Assembly (NCBI GenBank): GCA_039818285.1
Contig: JBCBUE010000001.1
Span: forward strand, 1 to 64,000
Direction: 5' to 3'
Length of the DNA: 64,000 bases
Origin: JBCBUE01 sp039818285
GTDB taxonomy: Bacteria; Planctomycetota; Phycisphaerae; Phycisphaerales; Phycisphaeraceae
In this document: piece after piece, positions 51,925-61,769 of the stretch
Layout of the letters: the number at the start of each line of letters is the position of its first letter
How positions within the stretch are numbered: the stretch's first letter is position 1
Program-made: the position numbers and the translations under genes
The notes under the pieces: model-generated
Seen by the model: the letters and a program-made list of their open reading frames with translations, nothing else
Told to the model about the DNA's origin: nothing
Databases searched by the model: none

Positions 51925-52899
51925 ATGGCCCGCCCGCCCGCCCAACGCGACGCCGCGACGACCGACGCCGACCGCGTCGTCCGCCGGCTCAACACGCTGG
52001 CCGACCCGGCCCGGCTGCGGCTGCTGCGGCTGCTCGAGCAGGAGGAATTGGGGGTGGCCGAACTGTGCGAGGTGGTGCAGATGCCGCAATCGACGGTCAG
52101 CCGGCACTTGCGCGTGCTGACCGACGACGGCTGGGCCGTCGCGCGGCGGGCGGGCACGACGAACCTGTATCGGGTGCACGTCGAGGAACTGGACGAGGCG
52201 GCGAGGTCGCTGTGGTCGGCGACGCGGGATCGGCTGGCGGGGTGGTCGGCGTTCGAGCAGGACGCCGTTCGGCTGGCGCACCGCCTGGCGGCCCGAGCGA
52301 CGGACAGCCGATCGTTCTTCGCGGGGGCGGCACCGGCGTGGGACGTGTTGCGGACCGAGATGTACGGCGGGTCGTTCACAACGCACGCCGTGCTCGCCCT
52401 GCTGCCGGAACGCTGGACGGTGGCCGACCTGGGCTGCGGGACGGGCGTGAACGCCGAACTGCTCGGCCGTCACGTGGCCAACGTCATCGCGGTAGACAAT
52501 TCGCCGGAGATGCTCGACGCCGCTAGGCGGCGCACGGCCCCGTTGGGCAACGTCGACGTCCGCCAGGGCGACCTGGCCGATTTGCCGATCGACGACGACG
52601 CCTGCGACGCCGCGCTGCTGATCCTGGCGCTGACTTATATAGACGACCCCGCCCCCGCGCTTGCCGAAATGGCCCGCGTGCTGCGGCCCGGCGGCCGGGG
52701 CGTGATCGTCGACCTGATGCACCACGACCGCGACGACTTCCGCCGCCAGATGGGCCAGCGTTCGCTGGGGTTCGCCCCCGACCGCCTCGCCGCCGGGCTC
52801 GCCAACGCCGGCTTCGCCGACCCGACCGTCACCCCTCTGCCCCCCGATCCGGACACGAAGGGTCCCGCCCTGCTGCTGGCGACCGCCGCGGCGAAGTGA
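51925..52899 (+). CDS. ArsR-type regulator fused to SAM methyltransferase domain
   Basis: A 324-residue two-domain protein. Residues about 15-95 form an ArsR winged helix (LADPARLRLLRLLEQEELGV, QSTVSRHLRVLTDDGW). Residues about 160-300 form a class I methyltransferase fold with the SAM-binding D168-L-G-C-G-T-G and the acidic strand end VIAVDNS. It lies 111 bases before ahcY in the same direction. The likely role is to sense S-adenosylmethionine or S-adenosylhomocysteine through the methyltransferase fold and to control ahcY. Whether it still methylates anything is unknown. Confidence 0.85.
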   Translation: MARPPAQRDAATTDADRVVRRLNTLADPARLRLLRLLEQEELGVAELCEVVQMPQSTVSRHLRVLTDDGWAVARRAGTTNLYRVHVEELDEAARSLWSATRDRLAGWSAFEQDAVRLAHRLAARATDSRSFFAGAAPAWDVLRTEMYGGSFTTHAVLALLPERWTVADLGCGTGVNAELLGRHVANVIAVDNSPEMLDAARRRTAPLGNVDVRQGDLADLPIDDDACDAALLILALTYIDDPAPALAEMARVLRPGGRGVIVDLMHHDRDDFRRQMGQRSLGFAPDRLAAGLANAGFADPTVTPLPPDPDTKGPALLLATAAAK

Positions 52900-52952
52900 T
52901 GCGGACGGCCGATTTCGGCTCATGCACTGGCGGTCGCGTGGCCGATGACCTA

Positions 52953-52980
52953 TCATCCATTGATCCGGCTAAACGGATGA
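52953..52980 (+). promoter_or_regulatory. Nested inverted repeats before ahcY
   Basis: TCATCC (52953-52958) pairs with GGATGA (52975-52980), and inside them ATCCG (52963-52967) pairs with CGGAT (52974-52978). They lie about 30 bases before the ahcY start and may be the binding site of the ArsR-type protein. No SAH riboswitch consensus was seen. Confidence 0.45.
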
Positions 52981-53010
52981 ATTACGCCTCCTACCCCCTC
53001 AGGAACCCCC

Positions 53011-54513
<1,503 letters not shown>

Positions 54514-54539
54514 GCGGCACGCCGCATCGATGAAATCAC

Positions 54540-54571
54540 AAAGGCCCGCGGCTCATCACCGCGGGCCTTTT
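54540..54571. terminator. Bidirectional terminator between ahcY and flagellin
   Basis: AAAGGCCCGCGG (54540-54551) pairs with CCGCGGGCCTTT (54559-54570), a 12-base perfect stem with a 7-base loop. A-rich and T-rich ends make it work in both directions, for ahcY and for the converging flagellin gene. Confidence 0.88.
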
Positions 54572-54602
54572 GCGTGGATCGGTTGGGGGTTGCCGCGGCG
54601 GT

Positions 54603-56066
54603 TCAGCCGAGCAACGACAGGACCGACTGGGCGTTGGAGTTGGCGATGGCCAGGGTCTGCGTGCCGGCCTGCTGGAGGATCTGAGCTCTTGTCAGGGCGG
54701 CCGTTTCCTCGGCGAAGTCGGTGTCGCGGATCTGGCTCTCCGAGGCGGTGAGGTTCTCGAGCGCGATCTGCGACGATCGCAGGGTCGTCTGCAGGGTGTT
54801 GCGTTCGAAGGCCCCGAGCCGGCCGCGGAGGGTGGTGATCTCGTCGACGGCGGCGTCAAGGATAAGGGCGGCGTCGCGGGCCTGGCCGGCCGGGTCGTTG
54901 CCCTCGAGCAGGGAGGCGTCGCCGCCGGAGCGGACGTCGGAGAGGAAGCCGACGATCGAGTTGCCCAGGTTGGAGGCGGCGACGGACTGGATGCCGAAAC
55001 CGACCTGTTGCTGGGTGTTGACGTCGGGCCCGACCTGGAAGTTGGCGCCGCCGCCGGTGATGTTGAAGGAATAGGTGTCGAGGGACTGAGCGGCGCCGGA
55101 GGTCAGGGCGAGCTCGAGGTTGAGGACGGTGGTGCGGACCGAGACGTCCAGGCCGTCGCCGAGGGCGAGGGCGCCATTGACCAGGGCGAGGACGTCCTCG
55201 CCGGTGTCGCGGTTGATCTCGGTGCCGTCGGGCGCGTCGACCGTGCGGAACGACTCGGAGTCACCGCCGAGCTGTCGGACGGAGACGAAGGCCTCGGAGC
55301 CGAACTCGGTAGAGGTCAGGGTGATGGCCGACGTGTTGTTGAGTGAAGCGGACACGCCGGTGGCGTCCTTGACGGCGTTGATGGCGTCGCGGATCGAGTC
55401 GGTGCCGGTGCCGGAGACGAACTGGAAGGACTCGACGCCGGTCGGCCCCTGAACCTCGAAGGTCACGGAGGAGAGCAGGCCCGAGCCGGTGGCGTCGGTG
55501 GCGGAGATGGTGATCGAGGCGCGTTCGGCGGAGTTGAGGACCTCGACGTCGACGGCCTTGGTGGAGGCGGTGCCGAAGTTGACGCCGTAGAGTTGGACGT
55601 CGTCGATCTGTGAGGTCGTGACGCCGTTGGTGATGTAGTCGAGCGAGCCGTTGAGCAGCTTGAGCCCGCCGAAGCTGGTGGTGTTGGCGATGCGGGTGAT
55701 CGAGTCGATGGCCGAGTCGATCTGGAGCTGATTGGCCTCGATCTCTTCTTTGGAGAAAGCGCCGGTGTTGGCGGCCTCGACCACGAGGGACTGCATCTCG
55801 ATCAGGAGGGTGTTGATCTCCTGGAGGGCGGCCTCTGAGGTGGCGATGACGTTGGACGCTCGCTCGATGTTGTCGACGGCCTGGCCAACGCCGGCGATGT
55901 CGGCACGGAGCCGTTCGCTGACGATCAGGCCGGCGGGGTCGTCGGCCCCTCGGTTGATCTTGAGGCCGGTGGAGAGCCGCTCGAGGCTGGTCTCGAGGGC
56001 TCCGTTAGAGCCGGCGAGGTTGCGTTGAGCGATGAGCGAGGGAACGTTGGTGTTAATGCGGGTCAT
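54603..56066 (-). CDS. fliC: Flagellin
   Basis: A 487-residue flagellin. The conserved N-terminal D0/D1 region starts MTRINTNVPSLIAQRNLAGS and the C-terminal D0/D1 region ends LQQAGTQTLAIANSNAQSVL. The variable middle of about 220 residues would face outwards. ATG 56066 has GGAGG seven bases upstream; the TTG at 56072 is rejected. Its 116-base leader contains hairpins with GGA in the loops, so CsrA control is expected. It is the last gene of the flagellar set and ends at the shared terminator. Confidence 0.95.
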   Translation of the reverse strand: MTRINTNVPSLIAQRNLAGSNGALETSLERLSTGLKINRGADDPAGLIVSERLRADIAGVGQAVDNIERASNVIATSEAALQEINTLLIEMQSLVVEAANTGAFSKEEIEANQLQIDSAIDSITRIANTTSFGGLKLLNGSLDYITNGVTTSQIDDVQLYGVNFGTASTKAVDVEVLNSAERASITISATDATGSGLLSSVTFEVQGPTGVESFQFVSGTGTDSIRDAINAVKDATGVSASLNNTSAITLTSTEFGSEAFVSVRQLGGDSESFRTVDAPDGTEINRDTGEDVLALVNGALALGDGLDVSVRTTVLNLELALTSGAAQSLDTYSFNITGGGANFQVGPDVNTQQQVGFGIQSVAASNLGNSIVGFLSDVRSGGDASLLEGNDPAGQARDAALILDAAVDEITTLRGRLGAFERNTLQTTLRSSQIALENLTASESQIRDTDFAEETAALTRAQILQQAGTQTLAIANSNAQSVLSLLG

Positions 56067-56150
56067 AGACAATCCTCCGTGATTGTCGCGTTGGGCGGGG
56101 TGGCCCGTTCGGCGTTCCTTGCCGAGCGCGTCGCCTGTCTCTTCAGGCGA
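56067..56150 (-). promoter_or_regulatory. Flagellin mRNA leader with CsrA-type hairpins
   Basis: Read on the minus strand. Hairpin A (56068-56087): GACAATC-ACGGAG-GATTGTC, a 7-base stem whose loop is the CsrA-type ACGGA and whose 3' side holds the Shine-Dalgarno GGAGG, five bases from ATG. Hairpin B (56109-56125): TCGGC-AAGGAAC-GCCGA. Hairpin C (56131-56150): TCGCCTG-AAGAGA-CAGGCGA, no GGA. This is the two-site layout known from the Bacillus hag leader. Confidence 0.75.
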
Positions 56151-56182
56151 AGGTGGTTTAGCTCCTGGTTACGGCGATCTAT

Positions 56183-56449
56183 CTAACTGGCTGCGCGGAG
56201 ACGGTTGGGTCCGTTCTTGCGGCGCAGGTTGTGCTCGGCGACGTTCAGATCATCGGGGGCCACGGCGGCCTGGCTGGCCTCGGCGTTCTCACGCTGGATG
56301 GCTTCGTACACCTCTTTGCGGTGGACGCGGACGCTGCGAGGGGCGTTGATGCCGATCCGCACCTTGTCTCCGCGGATGTCGACGACGGTGATCTCCACGT
56401 CGTCGCCGATCATGATCGTTTCGTCGCGTTGTCGGGAGAGCACGAGCAT
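56183..56449 (-). CDS. csrA: Carbon storage/translation regulator CsrA
   Basis: An 88-residue RNA-binding dimer protein that represses translation by binding GGA motifs. MLVLSRQRDETIMIGDDVEI and IGINAPRSVRVHRKEVYEAI are family hallmarks; V42/R44-type RNA-contact residues fall in that second block. A C-terminal extension of about 30 residues (to RRKNGPNRLRAAS) is longer than in the 61-residue E. coli protein. It lies between fliW and flagellin, as in Firmicutes and spirochaetes. The SD itself is AAGGAG, a possible self-binding site. Confidence 0.95.
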   Translation of the reverse strand: MLVLSRQRDETIMIGDDVEITVVDIRGDKVRIGINAPRSVRVHRKEVYEAIQRENAEASQAAVAPDDLNVAEHNLRRKNGPNRLRAAS

Positions 56450-56460
56450 GTGGCAATGGC

Positions 56461-56505
56461 TCCTTCCAAGGGTTGCTCGTCGAGGGCGGCCGTTCCTTGG
56501 CCGCC
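56461..56505 (-). promoter_or_regulatory. csrA leader hairpin and GGA-containing SD
   Basis: On the minus strand, GGCGGCC-AAGGAAC-GGCCGCC (56485-56505) is a perfect 7-base stem with the same AAGGAAC loop as flagellin hairpin B. Closer to the start, TGG-AAGGAG-CCA (56464-56475 region) places AAGGA in the SD with a weak stem. Autoregulation by CsrA is suggested. Confidence 0.6.
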
Positions 56506-56555
56506 GTCCCGTCACGCTGCCGGTCGCGCTCCGCGCGGCCGGGGTTGGTCTTCGT

Positions 56556-57011
56556 TTACGCCGACTGCGCGAGCGTCATCTCGGCGGGCTGGCTCAGCTC
56601 GATCAACGGCACCTTGGTGGTGTACCGCCGGTCGCTGAGCACCAGTTGCTCGCCGGTGCGTCGCTCGACGTGGATCACCAGCGGGCCCTGCAGGTTGCCG
56701 GTGAGCACGTGGTCGCGCTTGTTGACGATGCAGAACACCTGACAGTCCTCCGGACGGTCGATGCCCAGCTCGTTCATCTGCTCCTCGCGGATCGGCACCC
56801 GGTACGTCGGGACGAACAGCGAGGGGTCGGTCACCACGAACGCGAGGTCCGCCTGATCGACCGATTGGAGCCACCAGAAGTAGGCGTCCTCACCCGCCTC
56901 CAGCAGCACGTAGTGCTTGTAGGTCGGAAACCCGAGCAAGCCCTTGGGGAAGCGGATGACGCGTTGGTCGTCCACCTCGATCTCTCCGAAACGTGTCGTC
57001 TTGATCCACAT
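56556..57011 (-). CDS. fliW: Flagellar assembly factor FliW
   Basis: A 151-residue FliW, which binds flagellin and CsrA in turn and so couples flagellin translation to secretion. The family segments TTRFGEIEVDDQRVIRFPKG and LLGFPTYKHYVLLEAGEDAY are clear, and the C-terminal half contains the DPSLFVPTYRVPI type strand. It precedes csrA by 106 bases. GGA-loop hairpins in its own leader (57051-57085) suggest that CsrA also controls its antagonist. Confidence 0.95.
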   Translation of the reverse strand: MWIKTTRFGEIEVDDQRVIRFPKGLLGFPTYKHYVLLEAGEDAYFWWLQSVDQADLAFVVTDPSLFVPTYRVPIREEQMNELGIDRPEDCQVFCIVNKRDHVLTGNLQGPLVIHVERRTGEQLVLSDRRYTTKVPLIELSQPAEMTLAQSA

Positions 57012-57050
57012 GGCACGTTCGCCTTACGGGGCCGGTTTCCAAAGGGGTGA

Positions 57051-57085
57051 GCCTCGTCCTTCGAGGCCGACGGCGTCCTGCCGTC
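57051..57085 (-). promoter_or_regulatory. Twin GGA-loop hairpins before fliW
   Basis: On the minus strand, GACGGC-AGGAC-GCCGTC (57069-57085) is followed by GCCTCG-AAGGA-CGAGGC (57051-57067). Both have perfect 6-base stems and five-base loops containing AGGA. They lie 40-75 bases before the fliW ATG in the flgL-fliW gap. Neither has a T-run, so they do not look like terminators. Confidence 0.65.
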
Positions 57086-57140
57086 TGGGGGGGTGTGGCG
57101 TCCGGCCCGAACGCCTTCCCCTGTATTCGGGCGCCCCGGC

Positions 57141-59084
57141 CTAGCCGAGGAAGTCCAACAGGCTGAGCTGGTTGCTGATCGCGCCGACCTGAAGCGAGGC
57201 CTGCAGCTGCGTCTCCAGCTGGGTGTAGCGGCTGATGACCTCCGTGAGGTCCGCGTCCTCGATCAGGCTTCGCAGTTGTTTGTCGGCGATGTCCATGTCG
57301 GCGGATCGGTCCAGCAGGTCTTGCACGCGGCGTGACTCCACGCCGACCAGCGCTCGGGCGTTCACGACGCCGTCCAGCCGGTCTTCCACTTTCCCTCCAG
57401 CAAGCGTGATGCCAAGCGCGTCGTCGGCCCGGAGCGCAGTGGAAAGATCGATCAGCGCAGTAAACGCCGAGTCGACCTTCACCGTCGCCTCGTCCGTGCT
57501 CGTGATCGTCGCGCCGGTCCCCGCGTTGCCGGTGATGCCCAGCTGCGCCGCGGCGTCGGACAGCCCGGCGTTCTCGATGACGAAGTCGTTGGCGCCGGCG
57601 GTGCTGTCGGTGAAGACGAGCCCCGTGCCGGTCGTGGCGAGCGCCACCGTGAGGTCGCCGGGCGCGGCGGTGGCGGCGTCGGCGGCGGTCTGGATCGCGG
57701 TGACAAGCTCGGACACCGTCAAAACACCTGAAATATCAACGGAAAACGCCGTTCCATCGTGGAGCGTGAAGCTCAGGTCGTCGCCATCGACGGTCTCGAT
57801 ACCCAGCCCGTCGCGGAAGTCGGCCAGCTGTGTGTCGTTGCCGAAGGTGGCGATGCCCAGGTCGTTGGCCGTCGTCCCGCCGTTCTCGCCGACGGAGAGC
57901 TCGATGCCGGAGACTTCGCTGAAAAGGTTGAGCCCGTCGCCGTCGTCGTTGATCTCGAGGCGCAGGCCGAGGTCCAGCTCGTCGATGACGTTCTGCAGGT
58001 CCTGGATGGTGGTGGCGGCGGAGAAGTCGGCGGTCTTGGTGGTCAGGCCCTGGGTGATGGTCAGGCCGGAGGCGAAGTCGATTGTTGCGCCCAGGTCGGC
58101 AAGATTCGTCAGCTCGGTGAGCTTGACGCGCAAGTCGCTGCCAGCGACGGCCGCGCCGGTGGCGGTCGTGCCATCGATGCCCAGGTCGAGCGCGGCGTTG
58201 CCGGACTGAACGTCGGCGATGGCGATGGTGCTGCCGGCGGCGGCGGTGAGGGTGAAGCCGGTGCCGGCGACGGCGATCGAGCCGGCGGCGGGGTCGATGC
58301 CGTCGATGGCGTCGTTGATGCGGGTGACGACGTCGCCGAGGGTGTCCGCGGTGGTGAGATCGACCGTGGCGGCGGTGCCGTTGACGGTCACCTCGATGGT
58401 GCCGGCGCGGAAGCCCCGGCCGTCGGCGCCCTCGATGTCGGCCAGGCGGACGCCGTCGGTGGCCTGGGGATCGAGGTCGACGGTGCCCTCGACGCGGGAG
58501 GACAGGGCCCCGAAGGCATCGATGCCGTTGGCGTTGAGGGCTTGGTCGTAGGACGAGCCGATATCGACGTTGAGGCTCTCGTCACCGCCAAGGTAGCGGA
58601 CGCCGCCGAGGAACTCGACGAACACGTCGCCGCTGGCGGCGGCACCGTTGTCGCCGCCGAAGAGCGAGATGCCGTTGAACTGTCGGTTGGCGGCCTCGAT
58701 GAGCCCGGCGAGCTGCTCGTCGACGACGAAGGCCATCGCCTCGCGCGTGTCGGCGTCCGAGCCGACGCCGACCTGGCTGGACGCGGTGGACTGCGCCTCG
58801 ATGAGGATGTCGGTGGCGTCGGCGAGCGACTGGTCGGCGAAGGTGAGCAGGCCCTGAGCGAAGGTGAGGTTCTGCGTGTGCTGCTCGCGGGCCTCGATCT
58901 GCTGATTGAGCGCGTTGAGCGTGGAGATCTGCCCGGGCGCGTCGCTGGGCTTGTTGATCTGCTTGCCGGTCTGGATCTGCTGCTCGGCCTGGAACAGCTC
59001 GTTCTGCGTGCGCAGCAGGTTGCTTGTCAGCGTGTTGCCGGTGAGCAGCAGTGTGGTGCGAGGGGTGATGGGTCCGACGGCCAT
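57141..59084 (-). CDS. flgL: Flagellar hook-associated protein 3
   Basis: A hook-filament junction protein. The N-terminus (PRTTLLLTGNTLTSNLLRTQ, LFQAEQQIQTGKQINKPSDA) and the C-terminus (LRSLIEDADLTEVISRYTQL, then QVGAISNQLSLLDFLG) are those of FlgL. At 647 residues it is about twice the E. coli length. The insert carries at least three flagellin-hook IN-type repeats near residues 230-270, 330-375 and 440-480 (for example TADTLGDVVTRINDAI, AATTIQDLQNVIDELD, GVLTVSELVTAIQTAA). It lies 13 bases after flgK. Confidence 0.92.
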   Translation of the reverse strand: MAVGPITPRTTLLLTGNTLTSNLLRTQNELFQAEQQIQTGKQINKPSDAPGQISTLNALNQQIEAREQHTQNLTFAQGLLTFADQSLADATDILIEAQSTASSQVGVGSDADTREAMAFVVDEQLAGLIEAANRQFNGISLFGGDNGAAASGDVFVEFLGGVRYLGGDESLNVDIGSSYDQALNANGIDAFGALSSRVEGTVDLDPQATDGVRLADIEGADGRGFRAGTIEVTVNGTAATVDLTTADTLGDVVTRINDAIDGIDPAAGSIAVAGTGFTLTAAAGSTIAIADVQSGNAALDLGIDGTTATGAAVAGSDLRVKLTELTNLADLGATIDFASGLTITQGLTTKTADFSAATTIQDLQNVIDELDLGLRLEINDDGDGLNLFSEVSGIELSVGENGGTTANDLGIATFGNDTQLADFRDGLGIETVDGDDLSFTLHDGTAFSVDISGVLTVSELVTAIQTAADAATAAPGDLTVALATTGTGLVFTDSTAGANDFVIENAGLSDAAAQLGITGNAGTGATITSTDEATVKVDSAFTALIDLSTALRADDALGITLAGGKVEDRLDGVVNARALVGVESRRVQDLLDRSADMDIADKQLRSLIEDADLTEVISRYTQLETQLQASLQVGAISNQLSLLDFLG

Positions 59085-59097
59085 AGCGGGTCTGCGG

Positions 59098-60810
59098 TTA
59101 GATGATGCTCAGCAGCGTCTGCATCAATTCATCGACGGTGGTGATGAATCGGGCGCTGGCCTGGTAAGCCCGCTGGTAGCGGATGAGCTCGATGGTTTCC
59201 TCGTCGGCGTTGACGCCGGAGATCGATTGCTGGGTGGCGGCCAGGTTGGCCTTGACGACCGACGCGGACTCGAGCCGCTGGCTGGCCTGGCCGGCGCGGC
59301 CGGCGAAGTCCTCGACGTGCTTGCTCCAGGCCTGCGTCAGGCTCAGGCCGTTGAGCTCGTCGACACCGGTGTCGCGGAGCTGGGCGATCGCGATGGCGGC
59401 GGAGTTGTCGCCGAGGAGGTGGTCGTTCGCGGCGGCGATGTGCAACGGGTCGGACGTGATCGTGTCGTTGACCGCGATGTCGAACGCGTCGCTGCCGGTG
59501 AAGTAGGTGTTGATCCCCAGCGCGGCGAGCACGCCGGAGGAGTCGTCGCTGAAGCTGACCTCGAAGCCGCTGTCCTCGGCCGAGATCGTGAGCCTGCCGT
59601 CGGTGCCGATGGACGCGGCGATGCCGTCGAGGGCGTCGAGGTCGGCCGCGAGACTGGCGAGCGTGGTGTCGTTGGTGGGGTCGATGCCGTCGAGGTCGAC
59701 GGCGATCGTCGATGTGGTGCGGGTGCCGGTGCTCTGCTGGGTGAGGTGAACCTGGAACGAGCCGTGCTCGGCGGCGAACGCCAGGCCCGTGGCGTCCAGG
59801 TCGTTGAGCGCCGCGGTGCTGTCGTCGACGTCGTTGCTCGCGGTGACGCTGGTGAAGCCCTGCAGGCCCTGGCTCTGTGAGTGGATGCGGTTGACCTGCC
59901 AGATCAGCTGCGAGGCGACCTCGTCGAGGGCGTCGATCGCGTCTTCGAGATGCACCTTGCGGAACTCAACCAACGCACCCAGGCTGCCCGACGAGGTGTC
60001 GATCGGGCTCTGATCGTCGGCGATCACCACGTCGATCACCAGCTCGCCGTCCACCGTCTGCTGGCGCGCCTCCAGCCCACGGCTATGGCCGTTGAGCATG
60101 ATCGGCAACGACCCAACAAAAATGTCCACCTGCCCGCTCGGCTGCTCGACGGTCGAGATGTCGACGAGCTGGCTGAGCTCCTCGAGCAGGATCGTGCGCT
60201 CGTCGCGCAAGCCATGCGCCCCCTCACCCGCCCCGCCCTCCTGGATCGCGATCGACCGGTTGAGCGTCTCGATCTTGTCGAGGATGTCGTTGGCCTGGCC
60301 GACCGACTGCTCGATCGTGCGGTCGGTCTGCAGCAGCGTGTCCTTGAACCCGGTGTCGATGTCGTTGATGAACGCCGACAGCGACACGCCCTCCTGCACG
60401 ACCAGCGTCCGCAGCGACAGGTCCTGCGGGTTGTTCGACAGGTCGGACCACGCGTTGAAGAACGCCGTCAGCCGCGTCGACAGATCGACGTCGCTCAGCT
60501 CGTTCTCGATCGCCTCGATCTGCGCCAGCAGGTCCACAAGGGTCGACGCGCCCGACTCGTCCGAGATCGTCCCCCGCAGCCGAGCCTCCAACGCGTCGTC
60601 CACGACCCGCGTGATCGCGTCCAGCTGAACGCCCCCGCCGAACTGCACACCTCGCTCGGCCTCGCGGCCCGTCAACGGCACGAGCTTGGGGTCCAGGCGG
60701 TGATAGCCCGGCGTCGCGACGTTCGCCAGGTTGTTGCCGACCACCTCCAACGCCGCCTGCGACGCCAGCAACCCCGACTGACCGATCTGTAGCGAACCGC
60801 CCAACGACAT
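59098..60810 (-). CDS. flgK: Flagellar hook-associated protein 1
   Basis: A 570-residue FlgK. The rod/hook-type N-terminal motif SGLLASQAALEVVGNNLANV and ATPGYHRLDPKLVP is clear, and the C-terminus ELIRYQRAYQASARFITTVD with ELMQTLLSII is the matching axial domain. The middle region has an IN-like repeat (TTLASLAADLDALDGIAAS). It joins hook to filament cap together with FlgL. It starts 12 bases after flgN. Confidence 0.95.
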   Translation of the reverse strand: MSLGGSLQIGQSGLLASQAALEVVGNNLANVATPGYHRLDPKLVPLTGREAERGVQFGGGVQLDAITRVVDDALEARLRGTISDESGASTLVDLLAQIEAIENELSDVDLSTRLTAFFNAWSDLSNNPQDLSLRTLVVQEGVSLSAFINDIDTGFKDTLLQTDRTIEQSVGQANDILDKIETLNRSIAIQEGGAGEGAHGLRDERTILLEELSQLVDISTVEQPSGQVDIFVGSLPIMLNGHSRGLEARQQTVDGELVIDVVIADDQSPIDTSSGSLGALVEFRKVHLEDAIDALDEVASQLIWQVNRIHSQSQGLQGFTSVTASNDVDDSTAALNDLDATGLAFAAEHGSFQVHLTQQSTGTRTTSTIAVDLDGIDPTNDTTLASLAADLDALDGIAASIGTDGRLTISAEDSGFEVSFSDDSSGVLAALGINTYFTGSDAFDIAVNDTITSDPLHIAAANDHLLGDNSAAIAIAQLRDTGVDELNGLSLTQAWSKHVEDFAGRAGQASQRLESASVVKANLAATQQSISGVNADEETIELIRYQRAYQASARFITTVDELMQTLLSII

Positions 60811-60822
60811 CCGCCTGCTCCG

Positions 60823-61338
60823 TCAAGCCGTCATCTGGAACGTCCCGATCGACATCGCCGCCCGCGGCCGATGCCCCGTCCGCCCGTACGTCTGCACCCC
60901 GGTCGCCACCGCCCCCGCCTGCTGCACCACGCCGGTCACGTGACGCAGCAGCGACTCCGTCGCCAACCGCGCCCGCTGCGCCCGCGCCTGCACCGCCTGA
61001 ACACGCCCCACCAGCTCCTCGCGCAGCGCGATCAGCCGATCCCGCGTCGGCCCGGCAAAACACATCGCCAGCTCCCCCATCCGCATCGGCTCCGGGGACT
61101 CCGGCCGGACCCGCTGCGTCAGCCGAGCCACGACCTCCAGCCGACGCTTCTCCAGCTCGGCAATCTTCTGCACCCGCTCGTTCTCCAGCCCGCACAGCTC
61201 GGCCATCCGATCCGTGTCCGCCGCTTTCAACGCCTCGCGCTTCCGATCGAGCAGCTCCGCCAGCTCGTCGTGAAGGACGATCTGCCGACGACAGATCGCG
61301 TCCAGCGAACCGATCACCGACTCCACCTGCTTATCCAC
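60823..61338 (-). CDS. flgN: FlgN-type export chaperone
   Basis: A 171-residue, mostly helical protein that would bind FlgK and FlgL before secretion. The opening VESVIGSLDAICRRQIVLHD and the long coiled-coil (LDRKREALKAADTDRMAELC, LENERVQKIAELEKRRLEVV) fit FlgN. Identification rests mainly on the position directly before flgK and on length. Its 5' end overlaps the rod-binding gene by 8 bases. Confidence 0.8.
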   Translation of the reverse strand: MDKQVESVIGSLDAICRRQIVLHDELAELLDRKREALKAADTDRMAELCGLENERVQKIAELEKRRLEVVARLTQRVRPESPEPMRMGELAMCFAGPTRDRLIALREELVGRVQAVQARAQRARLATESLLRHVTGVVQQAGAVATGVQTYGRTGHRPRAAMSIGTFQMTA

Positions 61339-61765
61339 GGACGTTCACCCCCCCCGCGCCACCGCTCCGCGGCAGCCCGCTGATCTCCCGGTACACCGCG
61401 TCCACCAGCCCGAACCGAGACGACTTCACGACGTCGTCCGCAATCTTCTCGTCGAGCTGATGGCCGAACAAGTCCTCCGTCGACCCACCGTAGAACATGT
61501 CGTTCTGCTTCATCGAGTCGCGCAGCTGCGCCAGCAGGGGCGCAATAAATGCCGACGCCACCAACTGCTCGGCCGCCTCGTAAACCTCGTCGTCCCGCTC
61601 CGCACGGGCCTTCTCGCCCAGCTCGATCGGCTCGAACAGCGGCTCGCCGACGTGGCGGTCCAGCACCGAGGAAAACTTGCTCAGCACGTCCGGCTGCGCC
61701 ATCCGCAGCTCCGTGTCCAGCGAATCCGTCGCTATTGAAAGGCCTGAAATCATGCCGTCACCCAT
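61331..61765 (-). CDS. flgJ: Rod-binding protein (FlgJ N-terminal domain type)
   Basis: A 144-residue protein matching only the rod-capping N-terminal domain of FlgJ: EAAEQLVASAFIAPLLAQLR then DSMKQNDMFYGGSTEDLFGHQ. The muramidase domain of enterobacterial FlgJ is absent, as in many other phyla, so a separate enzyme must open the wall. It lies between flgI and flgN. Confidence 0.85.
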   Translation of the reverse strand: MGDGMISGLSIATDSLDTELRMAQPDVLSKFSSVLDRHVGEPLFEPIELGEKARAERDDEVYEAAEQLVASAFIAPLLAQLRDSMKQNDMFYGGSTEDLFGHQLDEKIADDVVKSSRFGLVDAVYREISGLPRSGGAGGVNVRG

Positions 61766-61769
61766 TCCA

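Noticed and set aside
52900..53010. SAH riboswitch upstream of ahcY
   Set aside because: The stretch is short and shows no riboswitch core; DNA-type inverted repeats fit the ArsR-type neighbour better.
57051..57085. Double hairpin as a terminator between flgL and fliW
   Set aside because: There is no T-run and the GGA loops match a CsrA-site pattern instead.
57759..59105. Plus-strand open frame opposite flgL
   Set aside because: Low-complexity Gly/Val/Asp-rich shadow of the flgL gene.
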